Shown here: one piece after another, positions 56,801 through 64,000 of the stretch
Numbering within the stretch: the stretch's first letter is position 1
How the letters are laid out: the number at the start of each line of letters is the position of its first letter
Origin: Lamellibrachia satsuma
Taxonomy: Eukaryota; Annelida; Polychaeta; Sabellida; Siboglinidae
NCBI GenBank assembly: GCA_033239005.1
Contig: BSQZ01000030.1
Span: 2,907,501-2,971,500 of the forward strand
DNA: 64,000 nt
Direction of reading: 5' to 3'
Translations under genes and position numbers: made by a program
The notes under the pieces: generated by a model
Seen by the model: only the letters and a program-made list of their open reading frames with translations
Databases searched by the model: none
What the model was told of the DNA's origin: nothing

Positions 56801-59800
56801 GTCTTACCTGTACACGAAGCTTATGCATAGTTTATCAGTAACCATTAAACAGTTGATGAGCAACAATGACCGAGGACCTGCAAGGGAGGTAGATGAGTCT
56901 TACCTGTACACGAAGCTTATGCATAGTTTATCAGTAACCATTAAACAGTTGATGAGCAACAATGGCCGAGGACCTGCAAGGGAGGTAGATGAGTCTTACC
57001 TGTACACGGAGCTTATGCATAGTTTATCAGTAACCATTAAACAGTTGATGAGCAACAATGGCCGAGGACCTGCAAGGGAGGTAGATGAGTCTTACCTGTA
57101 CAATGAACTTATGCATAGTTTATCAGTAACCATTAAACAGTTGATGAGCAACAATGGCCGAGGACCTGCAAGGGAGGTAGATGAGTCTTACCTGTACACG
57201 GAGCTTATGCATAGTTTATCAGTAACCATTAAACAGTTGATGAGCAACAATGGCCGAGGACCTGCAAGGGAGGTAGATGAGTCTTACCTGTACAATGAAC
57301 TTATGCATAGTTTATCAGTAACCATTAAACAGTTGATGAGCAACAATGGCCGAGGACCTGCAAGGGAGGTAGATGAGTCTTACCTGTACACGGAGCTTAT
57401 GCATAGTTTATCAGTAACCATTAAACAGTTGATGAGCAACAATGACCTGCGAGGGAGGTAGACGAGTCTTACCTGTACACGGAGCTTATGCATAGTTTAT
57501 CAGTAACCATTAAACAGTTGATGAGCAACAATGGCCGAGGACCCGCAAGGGAGGTAGACGAGTCTTACCTGTACACGGAGCTTATACATAGTTTATCAGT
57601 AACCATTAAACAGTTGATGAGCAACAATGACCTGCGAGGGAGGTAGACGAGTCTTACCTGTACAGGTTGATGCCTTTAGCTTGCAGGTTTTGTCTACCTC
57701 CTTGCTCTCGGTCCAACAAGACTATGGCATCCTTCACCACAAGTCCCTCCTTGGTCAGCGACTGCAAGGTATGAAGTCTGGGTAATAGGCTGACCGATAG
57801 ATGGCCAGAAGGTGTCTTAGGCAGACAGAGATATTGCATTGCTGGCATAAAATAATGGCCCTACATAGATCACACCCACCATAAATGACCGACCCATCCT
57901 ACCTGAACTGTCTCCAGCACGCTGGTGCCACTTGTGACAACGTCTTCAATCACAAGACAAGTATCACCCTTCGCAAAGTGTCCCTCAATCATCTTTTTCG
58001 TCCCATAATCCTTCACTTCCTTCCGTCGAATCAACATGGGCACATTCTCCTTGACGGAGATGCACTGCAAGAATCAATGTAAAATCTATTGTTGCTAATA
58101 TTCATTCATTCATTCATTTGCATCCTCTAGCGAGATAGCAGAATTGACTGAACCACGTCATGGCTTCTGTAGTGGCTCATGGGAGATTCCACAGCAGGTT
58201 GCGCATTCAGCCCTTGTAGGATCTTTTACTTCCCCTGGCATAGACACCAGATAGAAGGGACCAACAGCTTTTACTACTTTTACTGTCTCTGTTAGTTGTT
58301 TTATCCATCTTAATGTGAATGCATTCCTCATTAGCTTCACACTATTGTATGCAAAGTTTCACCTGAGCATTCTTAGAGATTATCAAGCCTAACAGTCAGG
58401 TTCAAAATATATAGCCAATTGTTTGAGACAACCAAAAATTGCACCAGAAAGTACTTTCTGTTAGCTTGTCCAGAAAACACCAGAAAGTACTTTCTGTTAG
58501 CTTGTCCAGAAGACACCAGAAAGTACTTTCTGTTAGCTTGTCCAGAAAACACCAGAAAGTACTTTCTGTTAGCTTGTCCAGAAGACACCAGAAAGTACTT
58601 TCTGTTAGCTTGTCCAGAAGACAAGTTGTAATGGAGTAGCTGAATATTTCTGTTAATTCTGCACCTGATTTTGCATGATGAAATTATGACAAGTTATAAA
58701 CATATGAATAATCCTGCCTGACCTAAATGTACTTACAGTGGCAATTGGGAGGGCTGTATATGGCACACCACATATCACATCAAAAGAAATTCCTGCTTTT
58801 TCAGCAACCCGCCATAACTGGGTTGAAACTTCTCTCTGCAATACAAAATCCGTCTTACACATGTGTACCACTCATCGTTGGAACCTAAGTTATGATAATG
58901 GCATAGATGGATGGTTCAGCCCAGTGATTTTGGCCAACACAGACGGATGGTTCAGCCCAGTCACTTTGGCCAACACAGACGGATGGTTCAGCCCACTTCA
59001 TAGAAATATGCGTCTGTATTGAATTCACTGACGGTCATTTCGGCACACATTTATAACACTAATAACGTGGACCCATGCCAAGGCCGTGGATGGTGAATGA
59101 CAGCCAGGTGCATGGCGTGGACCCATGCCAAGGTCGTGGATGGTGAATGACAGCCAGGTGCATGGCGTGGACCCATGCCAGGCCCATGGATGGTGAATGA
59201 CAACCAGGTGCATGGCGTGGACCCATGCCAGGCCCATGGATGGTGAATGACAGCCAGGTGCATGGCGTGGACCCATGCCAGGCCCATGGATGGTGAATGC
59301 AAAGTACATATGGGTAGAGAAATGGCTTCTTGAAAAAACTTGGTTTTATATTGGCGAGTGTTAATGACTGAATGATAGTCCTTCCCAATGTTTAGAATTG
59401 GCGCTTTCCCAGCTCGATGAAAAAGTATTTATCAGCATTTGGACGATAATACAGTGTTGCAATGTGGTCGACGAGGCGAGGCAGCTTCCAACTCTGCTGT
59501 TTAGTTAATTTTTGGCTGTTTACAGTGGAGAAAGGGCGTTTTTCATCCTAATCATATTATTGTACTAGCATACTGAGTATCACACTGTGATGTTTAGATG
59601 TAAATTCTGAGCTGATGCGATTTAAATCCAATCTTAAACTATACATCGACACATTTGAAATTTCACGCCAAAATTTTCATTCTTCCGGTTAGATGCACAA
59701 TGTAAACAACAGATATTTAAGACTAAAATTTAGTAATAACGTAGGTAAAGCTGCACTCCCAACCTGAGTCATCTATATACTAACAGGCAATTTCAACCAA

Positions 59801-61442
59801 GGCGTCTTTTACCCAGAGTAGGCCTGGGTAAAAATTACGTTTTCTTGTCGAGCACTGCACACTGTCACTAGTCACAACGCCTTGGAAGCCCCTGCACATA
59901 CTCTTAGTACAACAGCACACATATGGTGTTACATGGAACTTGATTTTTTTCTGGAATTACAGAAATGAGTGAAAATGATCAACACACAGGTCCAAAACAA
60001 GATAGTGGCGAAAATGTAGCAATTTCTGGCGCTTCAATCACAAAACTAAAAAATAAGGGGACATGGAGAGGTAGCAAGAACTCTGAATCGGGAAGCGATG
60101 TTAGAGAAGCGTGGAAATGCGAAGACTGCGAGAAAATCTTTAAAAGTGAGAAAGACAGAAAGCTTAACTTCTCCTCTCCTCAAATTGCAGTTCTACATGC
60201 ACACTGTCATCTTTTCTCTTTCTTCCAAATATTTTATTACTTTCTCTTACAGCACTTTAGCACATGTGCACACACTCCAAATCTACAAGCCTTGAAGAGA
60301 GGGTTGACTCGTACCAGGTAGAAGATTATGCATTATCAATATGGTCCCCTTATAAACAGAAATACAAAGATGCCATCGAAAATGTGCAGAGACGCGCAAC
60401 AAAGCAGCTTCCTGGTATGAAGAATATTCCTTACGAGGAAAGACTTCAGAGATTGAAACTTCGTACACTTACATATACTATGATATAGATGAACTCGTGG
60501 TGATGTGATCGAGGTATATAAATTGCTCCAAGGGAAATATGACAGTGATGTATCTAACATTGTCAAGCTGCACAAAGACAGTGATACAAGGGAAGGAACA
60601 AAGGGTCATAGTTTGAAATTGTTTATAGAACGTGCTTGTACAAATGTTAGAAAAGAAAGCTTCTCACTTAAGAGTTACCAGATTATGGAATGATCTACCG
60701 GAAGTAGTTGTAACTGCCCCAAACTCATTTAAAAACTGTCTAGATAGACATTGCACTACTGCCTTGCCAGGAAGTCGTAGAGCATTCCAAGGGAAAGTTG
60801 AAGATCTGACCACCGAGGTAACCGCCTACGGTCAGGAAGAACCTAAGTAAACCTAAGACTAACGTCCTAAGACTAAGTCAATTTTTATAATGGACCCTCG
60901 ATAATATAGTTACGATGGCTTTAAGACGGGTTTATAAGTTAACTAAGGCCGAGATCATCATGAGTAACCCACTAATTAATGGAAGGCCGCCCACTAGGTG
61001 ATGTTCAATAGACGGAACAGCCAAAACACGGCCGCCGATCGTCAATAAGATATCGTTCCGGGAGCCCAAAACATCTTAATGTACGTGTCATTATTTCCAA
61101 CTTGGTGGAAAGTTGCATTATTACGTTATCTAACTACACATTCCAGTGAACTCATTATATAGATCACGCAATCCACGCTATTAGCAATTCAATCTCGTTC
61201 CGGGCTCATTCCGGCCCCGTTCCAGGTTCGTTCCGGCTACAGGCCCCTGGGCCTGGATAATATAGTTACGATGGCTTTACCATTAAATCCGGATAGGACA
61301 CAATAACGCGCAGATCAAAATAGAACGGTGACTCTATGCCACTTTTAAGTTTGAAGGATCCAAATTTCACAGCTTTGTGTTCGTGTAGTTTTATCATCAA
61401 ATTGCCAAGACCGGAATCTAAGTCTCCGGCTGATCCCGCCAT
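38837..61442 (-). CDS. UMPS: Uridine monophosphate synthase (OPRT + OMP decarboxylase), complete, 11 exons
   Basis: Cytosolic bifunctional enzyme for the last two steps of pyrimidine synthesis: orotate + PRPP to OMP, then decarboxylation to UMP. Exons in reading order: 61442-61281, 58835-58737, 58064-57903, 57761-57658, 55370-55193, 49401-49270, 46328-46195, 45217-45088, 42296-42212, 39927-39829, 39024-38837. All have canonical splice sites and matching phase and sum to 1473 nt, 490 residues (human about 480). The OPRT half holds [14 protein letters not shown] and [15 protein letters not shown] blocks and the PRPP loop [11 protein letters not shown]. The linker is residues about 195-235. The OMPDC half has KTHIDIL, the catalytic DRKFAD motif (its Arg codon split by intron 7), [20 protein letters not shown] and IIIVGRGI at the end. 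The start [13 protein letters not shown] is followed by [20 protein letters not shown]. No disruption is seen. Confidence 0.95.
39025..39828. other. UMPS intron 10
   Basis: AT-rich; short repeats of CAAGTC(C/A)AAGTC at 39361-39425 and TTTGGTAAAAGT at 39703-39740. No gene or element recognised. Confidence 0.55.
40190..40305 (-). mobile_element. tRNA-derived SINE, reversed copy
   Basis: Read on the minus strand it has a box-B-like TTAGTTCAAATCCAC, core TGCTGCCGTTTCAG and TTGTTCAATCCATGTTGC, then TTCACTGAGCTATACAG and TACCTGGCTATAG, matching the SINE at 19694. The head continues into the array at 40306. Confidence 0.75.
40306..40470 (-). repeat. 30-bp array derived from the SINE head
   Basis: About five units which on the minus strand read GTAGTGTTAGAATGTAGTGT + TAGAAGTGAA. 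GTAGTGTTAGAATG is the A-box region of the adjacent SINE. Confidence 0.85.
40715..40865 (+). repeat. 49-bp unit, about 3 copies, inside LINE coding sequence
   Basis: CAGTATCACCAGACAGTCAT + TGTCATGGAACCCCCAGAGA + AACCCCTC repeated three times in the LINE segment that normally reads once as SIT(R/K)QSL.WNPQ. Confidence 0.85.
41094..41186 (+). repeat. About 23-bp tandem repeat, 4 units
   Basis: Units of GACCTGGTTGCTAGACAAAC + AGT, diverged, within the RTE-like relic. Confidence 0.8.
41262..42178 (+). repeat. 34-bp tandem array growing from the end of a LINE
   Basis: About 27 units of GATGACCTATGCTCCCAGCA + AGTAAACTTTTGTT. The first unit is continuous with the LINE coding end ([10 protein letters not shown]). 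The array stops about 34 bp from UMPS exon 9 (42212-42296). Confidence 0.95.
42668..45005 (+). repeat. 54-bp satellite array in UMPS intron 8
   Basis: About 43 units of CGGCTTGTCCAGGACTATAT + TTGATTTGTCTGATCGGGCA + AGTGTACGTACAGT. The 18-codon unit lacks stops in several frames, giving open frames of 589 and 808 codons on plus and up to 311 on minus; a single-base deletion near 44359 shifts frame. These are not genes. Confidence 0.97.
45218..46194 (+). other. UMPS intron 7
   Basis: AT-rich intron; apart from the 51-bp array at 45630-45886 nothing is recognised. Confidence 0.55.
45630..45886 (+). repeat. 51-bp tandem array, 5 units
   Basis: Units of AAAGGTATGGATACACTTAA + TAAGTACGTTAACAGTGTTA + ATTATAATTAT, nearly identical, so recent. 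Confidence 0.95.
46388..48746 (+). mobile_element. CR1/L2-like LINE with open reverse-transcriptase frame, 5' truncated
   Basis: A 753-codon open frame (46379-48640) encodes the end of the AP-type endonuclease ([19 protein letters not shown]), then the full reverse transcriptase: [11 protein letters not shown] near residue 397, [11 protein letters not shown] near 455, catalytic FADDTK near 484, and the C-terminal [20 protein letters not shown] block. The 3' end has GATAAGCCAATGGCTTCC and repeated AATCTTGTTA. ORF1 and most of the endonuclease are missing, so it cannot be fully functional. It lies in UMPS intron 6, antisense to UMPS. Confidence 0.93.
48736..48890 (+). repeat. About 30-bp array made from the start of repeat R2
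   Basis: Five units of AGTCTAAGTAATATGTAGTG + TGTGAAT running into the R2 copy, whose own start (GTGAACAGACTAAGTAATAT) is the last unit. Confidence 0.9.
48840..49147 (+). repeat. Dispersed repeat family R2, copy 2
   Basis: Same block order as 480-800. It lies between the LINE 3' end and UMPS exon 6. No coding capacity or terminal repeats recognised. Confidence 0.6.
49830..50800 (+). mobile_element. RTE-like LINE relic (RT palm to C-terminus)
   Basis: Reads with several frame breaks: [28 protein letters not shown] (catalytic FADD intact), [54 protein letters not shown] and [12 protein letters not shown]. Located in UMPS intron 5, antisense to the gene. Confidence 0.85.
51059..54083. mobile_element. 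hAT-like transposon, about 3.0 kb, hosting a satellite array
   Basis: Ends are inverted: left TAGGTGTGGGTCCAATTAT, right (reversed) CAGGGCTGGGTCCAATTAT, with AATTACAATTAC-rich subterminal regions on both sides. Flanks GATATTTG (51051-51058) and GTTATTTG (54084-54091) match at 7 of 8 bases, as an old 8-bp hAT target duplication. No transposase recognised. Confidence 0.7.
51940..53818 (+). repeat. 26-bp satellite array, about 1.9 kb
   Basis: About 72 units of CACTAGCACCATGGACCAGT + ACCCAC. A variant (CATTAACACCATGGACCAGC) recurs at intervals of several units, so there is higher-order periodicity. Confidence 0.96.
54092..55192. other. UMPS intron 5, left part
   Basis: Mostly AT-rich. At 54745-54801 the plus strand reads [16 protein letters not shown] then stop, like the last residues of a LINE protein. 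At 54370-54657 the minus strand has a 95-codon frame with a HNHTP block, possibly a decayed zinc-finger. Both calls are weak. Confidence 0.4.
55371..55944. other. UMPS intron 4, unrepeated part
   Basis: No recognised gene or element; open frames here (55701-55928) lack conserved blocks. Confidence 0.5.
55945..57657 (-). repeat. 96-bp array carrying copies of the UMPS exon 4 splice donor
   Basis: About 18 units. On the plus strand each contains GCTTATGCATAGTTTATCAG, TAACCATTAAACAGTTGATG, AGCAACAATGGCCGAGGACC, AGGGAGGTAGATGAGTCTTA and CCTGTACACG. Read on the minus strand the last part is TGTACAGGTAAGACTC, the same as the true exon 4 donor (57655-57664 region). The array abuts exon 4 directly. 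Confidence 0.97.
58106..58250 (+). repeat. Dispersed repeat family R1, copy 2
   Basis: Same ordered blocks as 8161-8345 (ATTGACTGAACCA, AGTGGCTCATGGGAGATTCC, AGCAGGTTG, GATCTTTTACTTCCCCTGGC). Lies in UMPS intron 2 after a short (ATTC)n run. Confidence 0.65.
58443..58622 (+). repeat. 36-bp tandem array with a 14-bp palindrome
   Basis: Five units of AGCTTGTCCAGAAAACACCA + GAAAGTACTTTCTGTT; AGAAAGTACTTTCT is a perfect palindrome. UMPS intron 2. Confidence 0.95.
58909..58997 (+). repeat. 36-bp repeat, 2.5 units
   Basis: GGATGGTTCAGCCCAGT and TTTGGCCAACACAGAC repeated, in UMPS intron 1 about 70 bp from exon 2. Confidence 0.85.
59066..59299 (+). repeat. 50-bp tandem array, 4.6 units
   Basis: Units of GCGTGGACCCATGCCAGGCC + CATGGATGGTGAATGACAGC + CAGGTGCATG. 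Confidence 0.95.
59400..60899 (+). mobile_element. Second CR1-like LINE family, internally deleted copy
   Basis: 59965-60175 encodes an ORF1 start ([19 protein letters not shown], later [16 protein letters not shown], like the first half of a PHD-type zinc finger). After a break, 60300-60850 encodes the ORF2 end ([65 protein letters not shown]). Endonuclease and core reverse transcriptase are missing. The left limit is a guess, treating 59400-59964 as 5' UTR. Lies in UMPS intron 1, antisense to UMPS. Confidence 0.7.
60900..61279 (+). repeat. 24-bp direct repeat flanking 332 bp next to UMPS exon 1
   Basis: A 24-bp sequence beginning GATAATATAGTTACGATGGC occurs at 60900-60923 and 61256-61279, the second copy ending at the UMPS exon 1 donor. 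The 332 bp between them has a CGTTCCGG-rich end and an inverted CAGGCCC/GGGCCTG pair. It may be an insertion with its target duplication, or a partial duplication. Confidence 0.6.
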
Positions 61443-61561
61443 TTTGCTTGTTCGTCTCGATTAACCAAAACTCCGCAAGGTAGCGCCACTACCCGTTGAA
61501 AGATCATTGCGCTACCTGACGGGTGGATAACGCGTGTGATTGATAAACGTGGAGTCTAGAG
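61443..61561. promoter_or_regulatory. Divergent promoter between UMPS and ALG9
   Basis: Only 119 bp separate the UMPS ATG (61442, minus) from the ALG9 ATG (61562, plus), so this short stretch plus the 5' UTRs must hold both start sites. No TATA box is seen. Two inverted repeats interlock: AGGTAGCGC (61478-61486) with GCGCTACCT (61509-61517), and ACCCGT (61491-61496) with ACGGGT (61519-61524). Confidence 0.65.
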
Positions 61562-63395
61562 ATGTCAACAAAAATTCGTAGTCGCCAACCGGCGAAAAAG
61601 AGACATCAGCGTGAACCTGAGTACGTAGTCGTGGACCCTAGTACAGCAACTGCGTATCTTGTTTTCTGCTTGGTCTGTTGTAGAGAATAAAGTAATAATA
61701 AATAAATATGTGTATACAAAAAGTACCACGAATGTCCAAAGACGTTATTAGTATATTATTAGGGAGCTCATCACATTTTTGTATTCGAAAATAACTGCAT
61801 TAATTATTTATCATTATTTTCAGTCAATAACCAATGTCAATGATCCATTGAACAGTAATACATTCAACACAAATCTGTCAAACCAGTACTTAGAAATAGG
61901 AAATCTGGACTAAGCACTGTGAAAACATCAAACGAATAGGCCTAGCTAAGACTAAGTAATAAGACTAGCGGCCAGCCTAGCTCGAATGAAGTGTTGGTCT
62001 AGATTAGTTCCCTGCCTGGAAATGGGCTATAATTAAACATTACCACATAGCAGGTACAGTATTATAAATTGCATAATAAATATCGAGTGTAGAAGACAGA
62101 ACAACACTTGTTTTCTTTCATTTGATCACTCGCATGATTAGGAAACTAATTTGTGAGATGTTTTATTTCTTGTTTCCTTCTTCTCCGTCCTTTTAATCTT
62201 TCCCTTGGTATAATGGTCACCCAGCGAAATATGACAAACGTTAACCACTAATTAGTTGGTGGCGGTATATGAGCCCCCTGTCCCAAACCCTCATTCAGGG
62301 TATGGTGAGGTATATCAAGTGTAACATTATCATATTATGTAGATGTACATAAATTATAAAGATTTTAGGCTGTGGCTAAGGTTTGACACACATTTGAACA
62401 CAGAGATGCTGAAGACAAGCCTGTTGTAAGCATGCCATGGGCTCCGACCACCTCCACAGCATTGAAGGCCCTGCTCTCGGCCCGGCTCTGTGCTGCCATC
62501 TGGAGCAATATCTCGGACTGTGATGAGACTTACAACTACTGGGAACCTGTAGGTAGCTATATAATGTAATGATTATAAATATTCATGTAATACTTTGTAA
62601 AGGCATTTTAATATGCGTTAAATTTGTATTGCACTACGGCTTCCAACATACAAACATCAGGGAAGCAGTTGAGATAATGCTGCAACAGTTCTTCTTTAAT
62701 AAAGTATACCTTTAGTTGTATCATAGTGTATTAATGTGTAGCGTCCTACTCGTAATAGGTTCATGTCAAATCAATCAATGGTAAAAAAGTTGATGTATCA
62801 GAATTTATGAAAATTTTAACCAATGATAAAGTAGCTGCACCTGAATACTTCAGCAAAAAAATATTTATATTTAAAATAATTTTTGTGACCTTAGGTTAAT
62901 ATGCGTTTCTGCACGTAAATTACTGGCATCAGCGTCATAATTTTGGCAAAGTTTGAGGTTCACTAATGAGTAGATGAGAGCGTGTATGTTTATTCTGACC
63001 CATAAGTACAATACCCACTTTGATTTAATTAATACATAAGATGGGTGTCCATATGGAGCCTGTGAAAGTTTGTAAAATCACAGTTGCTGTTCTGCAATGT
63101 ACCCTGTTTATGGCCTACAAAATAGCACTTATTGGTTGAAAGATTGATGATAGATTGAATGAAATGGTCATATTCTGCTCTAGACATGTACTATATACAG
63201 TGCATGCCCCTGTATCGTGCAGTACATCATGAATGAGTTGTCAGGTGAATCTTTTGGCAGATGCATCACCTGATGCACGGCTATGGCTACCAGACGTGGG
63301 AGTATTCTCCTGCGTACGCCATCAGATCATACGCCTACCTATGGCTCTACATCCTTCCACTGCAACTCTACACAAACTTCGCACAAGTAAACAGG
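61562..63395 (+). CDS. ALG9: Alpha-1,2-mannosyltransferase ALG9, 3'-partial, 3 exons in window
   Basis: ER-membrane GT22-family mannosyltransferase that uses dolichol-phosphate-mannose to add the seventh and ninth mannoses to the lipid-linked N-glycan precursor. Exons: 61562-61620, 62404-62548, 63261-63395, in matching phases 2, 0, 0. Exon 1 encodes a basic leader (MSTKIRSRQPAKKRHQREP). Exon 2 encodes LLSARLCAAIWSNISDCDET and NYWEP, with the Asp-Glu of the family's catalytic loop. Exon 3 encodes YGYQTWEYSPAYAIRSYAY. The rest, including most membrane segments, lies to the right. Exon 1 is assigned because its donor GTACGT leaves exactly the phase needed; an alternative is a start at the in-frame ATG 62432 with only two exons here. 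The right edge is intronic array. Confidence 0.9.
61621..62403. other. ALG9: ALG9 intron 1
   Basis: No repeat or gene recognised. The acceptor is taken as CACAG at 62399-62403, whose pyrimidine tract is weak. Confidence 0.5.
62549..63260. other. ALG9: ALG9 intron 2
   Basis: AT-rich; nothing recognised before the strong acceptor CTTTTGGCAG at 63251-63260. Confidence 0.55.
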
Positions 63396-63451
63396 GTACG
63401 TAAATGTTCCATGTCCATTGGCAAATTTGAGTGATGTGTTTCTTGTTTGTG

Positions 63452-63680
63452 GTTAAAGGTCCCTTTTCAGTTCAGTTATTTGCAGTTAAAGGTCCTTGCC
63501 CAATTCAGTTGTTTGCAGTTAAAGATCCTTGCCCAATTCAGTTGTTTGTGGTTTAAGATCCTTGCTCAATTCAGTTGTTTGCAGTTAAAGATCCTTGCTC
63601 AATTCAATTGGTTGTGGTTAAAGATCCTTGCTCAATTCAATTGTTTGTGGTTAAAGGTCCCCCCTCAATTCAATTTTATT
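63452..63680 (+). repeat. 33-bp tandem array, 7 units
   Basis: Units of GTTAAAGATCCTTGCCCAAT + TCAGTTGTTTGCA, in ALG9 intron 3. The 11-codon unit yields a spurious open frame. Confidence 0.95.
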
Positions 63681-63708
63681 CACTTATTTCATGAAAAATC
63701 AAATACAC

Positions 63709-64000
63709 CTAGTATCCACTACAACATGCTGGCTCTAGTATCCACTACAACATGCTGGCTCTAGTATCCACTACAACATGCTGGCTCTAGTATCCACTAC
63801 AACATGCTGGCTCTAGTATCCACTACAACATGCTGGCTCTAGTATCCACTACAACATGCTGGCTCTAGTATCCACTACAACATGCTGGCTCTAGTATCAA
63901 CTACAACATGCTGGCTGTAGTATCCACTACAACATGCTGGCTCTAGTATCAACTACAACATGCTGGCTCTAGTATCCACTACAACATGCTGGCTCTAGTA
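63709..64000 (+). repeat. 26-bp tandem array running off the window
   Basis: About 11 units of CTAGTATCCACTACAACATG + CTGGCT, continuing past the right edge. Confidence 0.95.

Noticed and set aside
55938..57461. 507-codon repetitive open frame
   Set aside because: 96-bp satellite of 32 codons in UMPS intron 4, opposite strand to the gene.

Overview
The window is animal nuclear DNA: three conserved, many-exon genes with GT-AG introns, set among LINE and SINE retrotransposons, DNA transposons and a very large amount of tandem repeat. The LINE families (CR1/L2-like and RTE-like), tRNA-derived SINEs with a shared core and hAT/piggyBac-type elements fit an invertebrate, perhaps a lophotrochozoan; the exact lineage cannot be read from the sequence.

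Genes: (1) MED25 (+), Mediator subunit 25, enters from the left with its first exons missing and ends at 37276. Fourteen exons encode the end of the VWA domain, a linker, the ACID activator-binding domain and a glutamine-rich C-terminus with an LxxLL box. (2) UMPS (-), 61442 to 38837, is complete: 11 exons in consistent phase give a 490-residue OPRT-OMP decarboxylase. (3) ALG9 (+) starts at 61562 and runs off the right edge after three exons. MED25 and UMPS converge, with poly(A) signals about 20 bp apart; UMPS and ALG9 diverge from start codons only 119 bp apart. The three encode unrelated housekeeping functions (transcription, pyrimidine synthesis, N-glycan assembly).

Layout: 1-37276 MED25, whose introns hold 44-, 29-, 21-, 49-, 69-, 29-, 20-, 60-, 26- and 42-bp arrays, a 1.4-kb hAT element with a perfect 8-bp target duplication, a TTAA-flanked piggyBac-like element, SINEs and scrambled LINE copies. 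37277-38836 is the shared 3' region. 38837-61442 is UMPS, whose introns hold 34-, 54-, 51-, 26- and 96-bp arrays, a LINE copy with an open 753-codon reverse transcriptase frame (antisense to UMPS), and a 3-kb hAT-like element with a 26-bp array inside. 61443-64000 is the divergent promoter and the start of ALG9.

Tandem arrays add up to about 24-25 kb, over a third of the window. The most interesting theme is their origin and content. Several have a visible seed: the UMPS exon 4 splice donor, the C-terminal coding region of RTE-like LINEs (three times), a SINE A-box and a dispersed repeat. Three MED25 arrays have units resembling splice donors, splice acceptors or branch points. The very long open frames over arrays are artefacts of unit lengths divisible by three.
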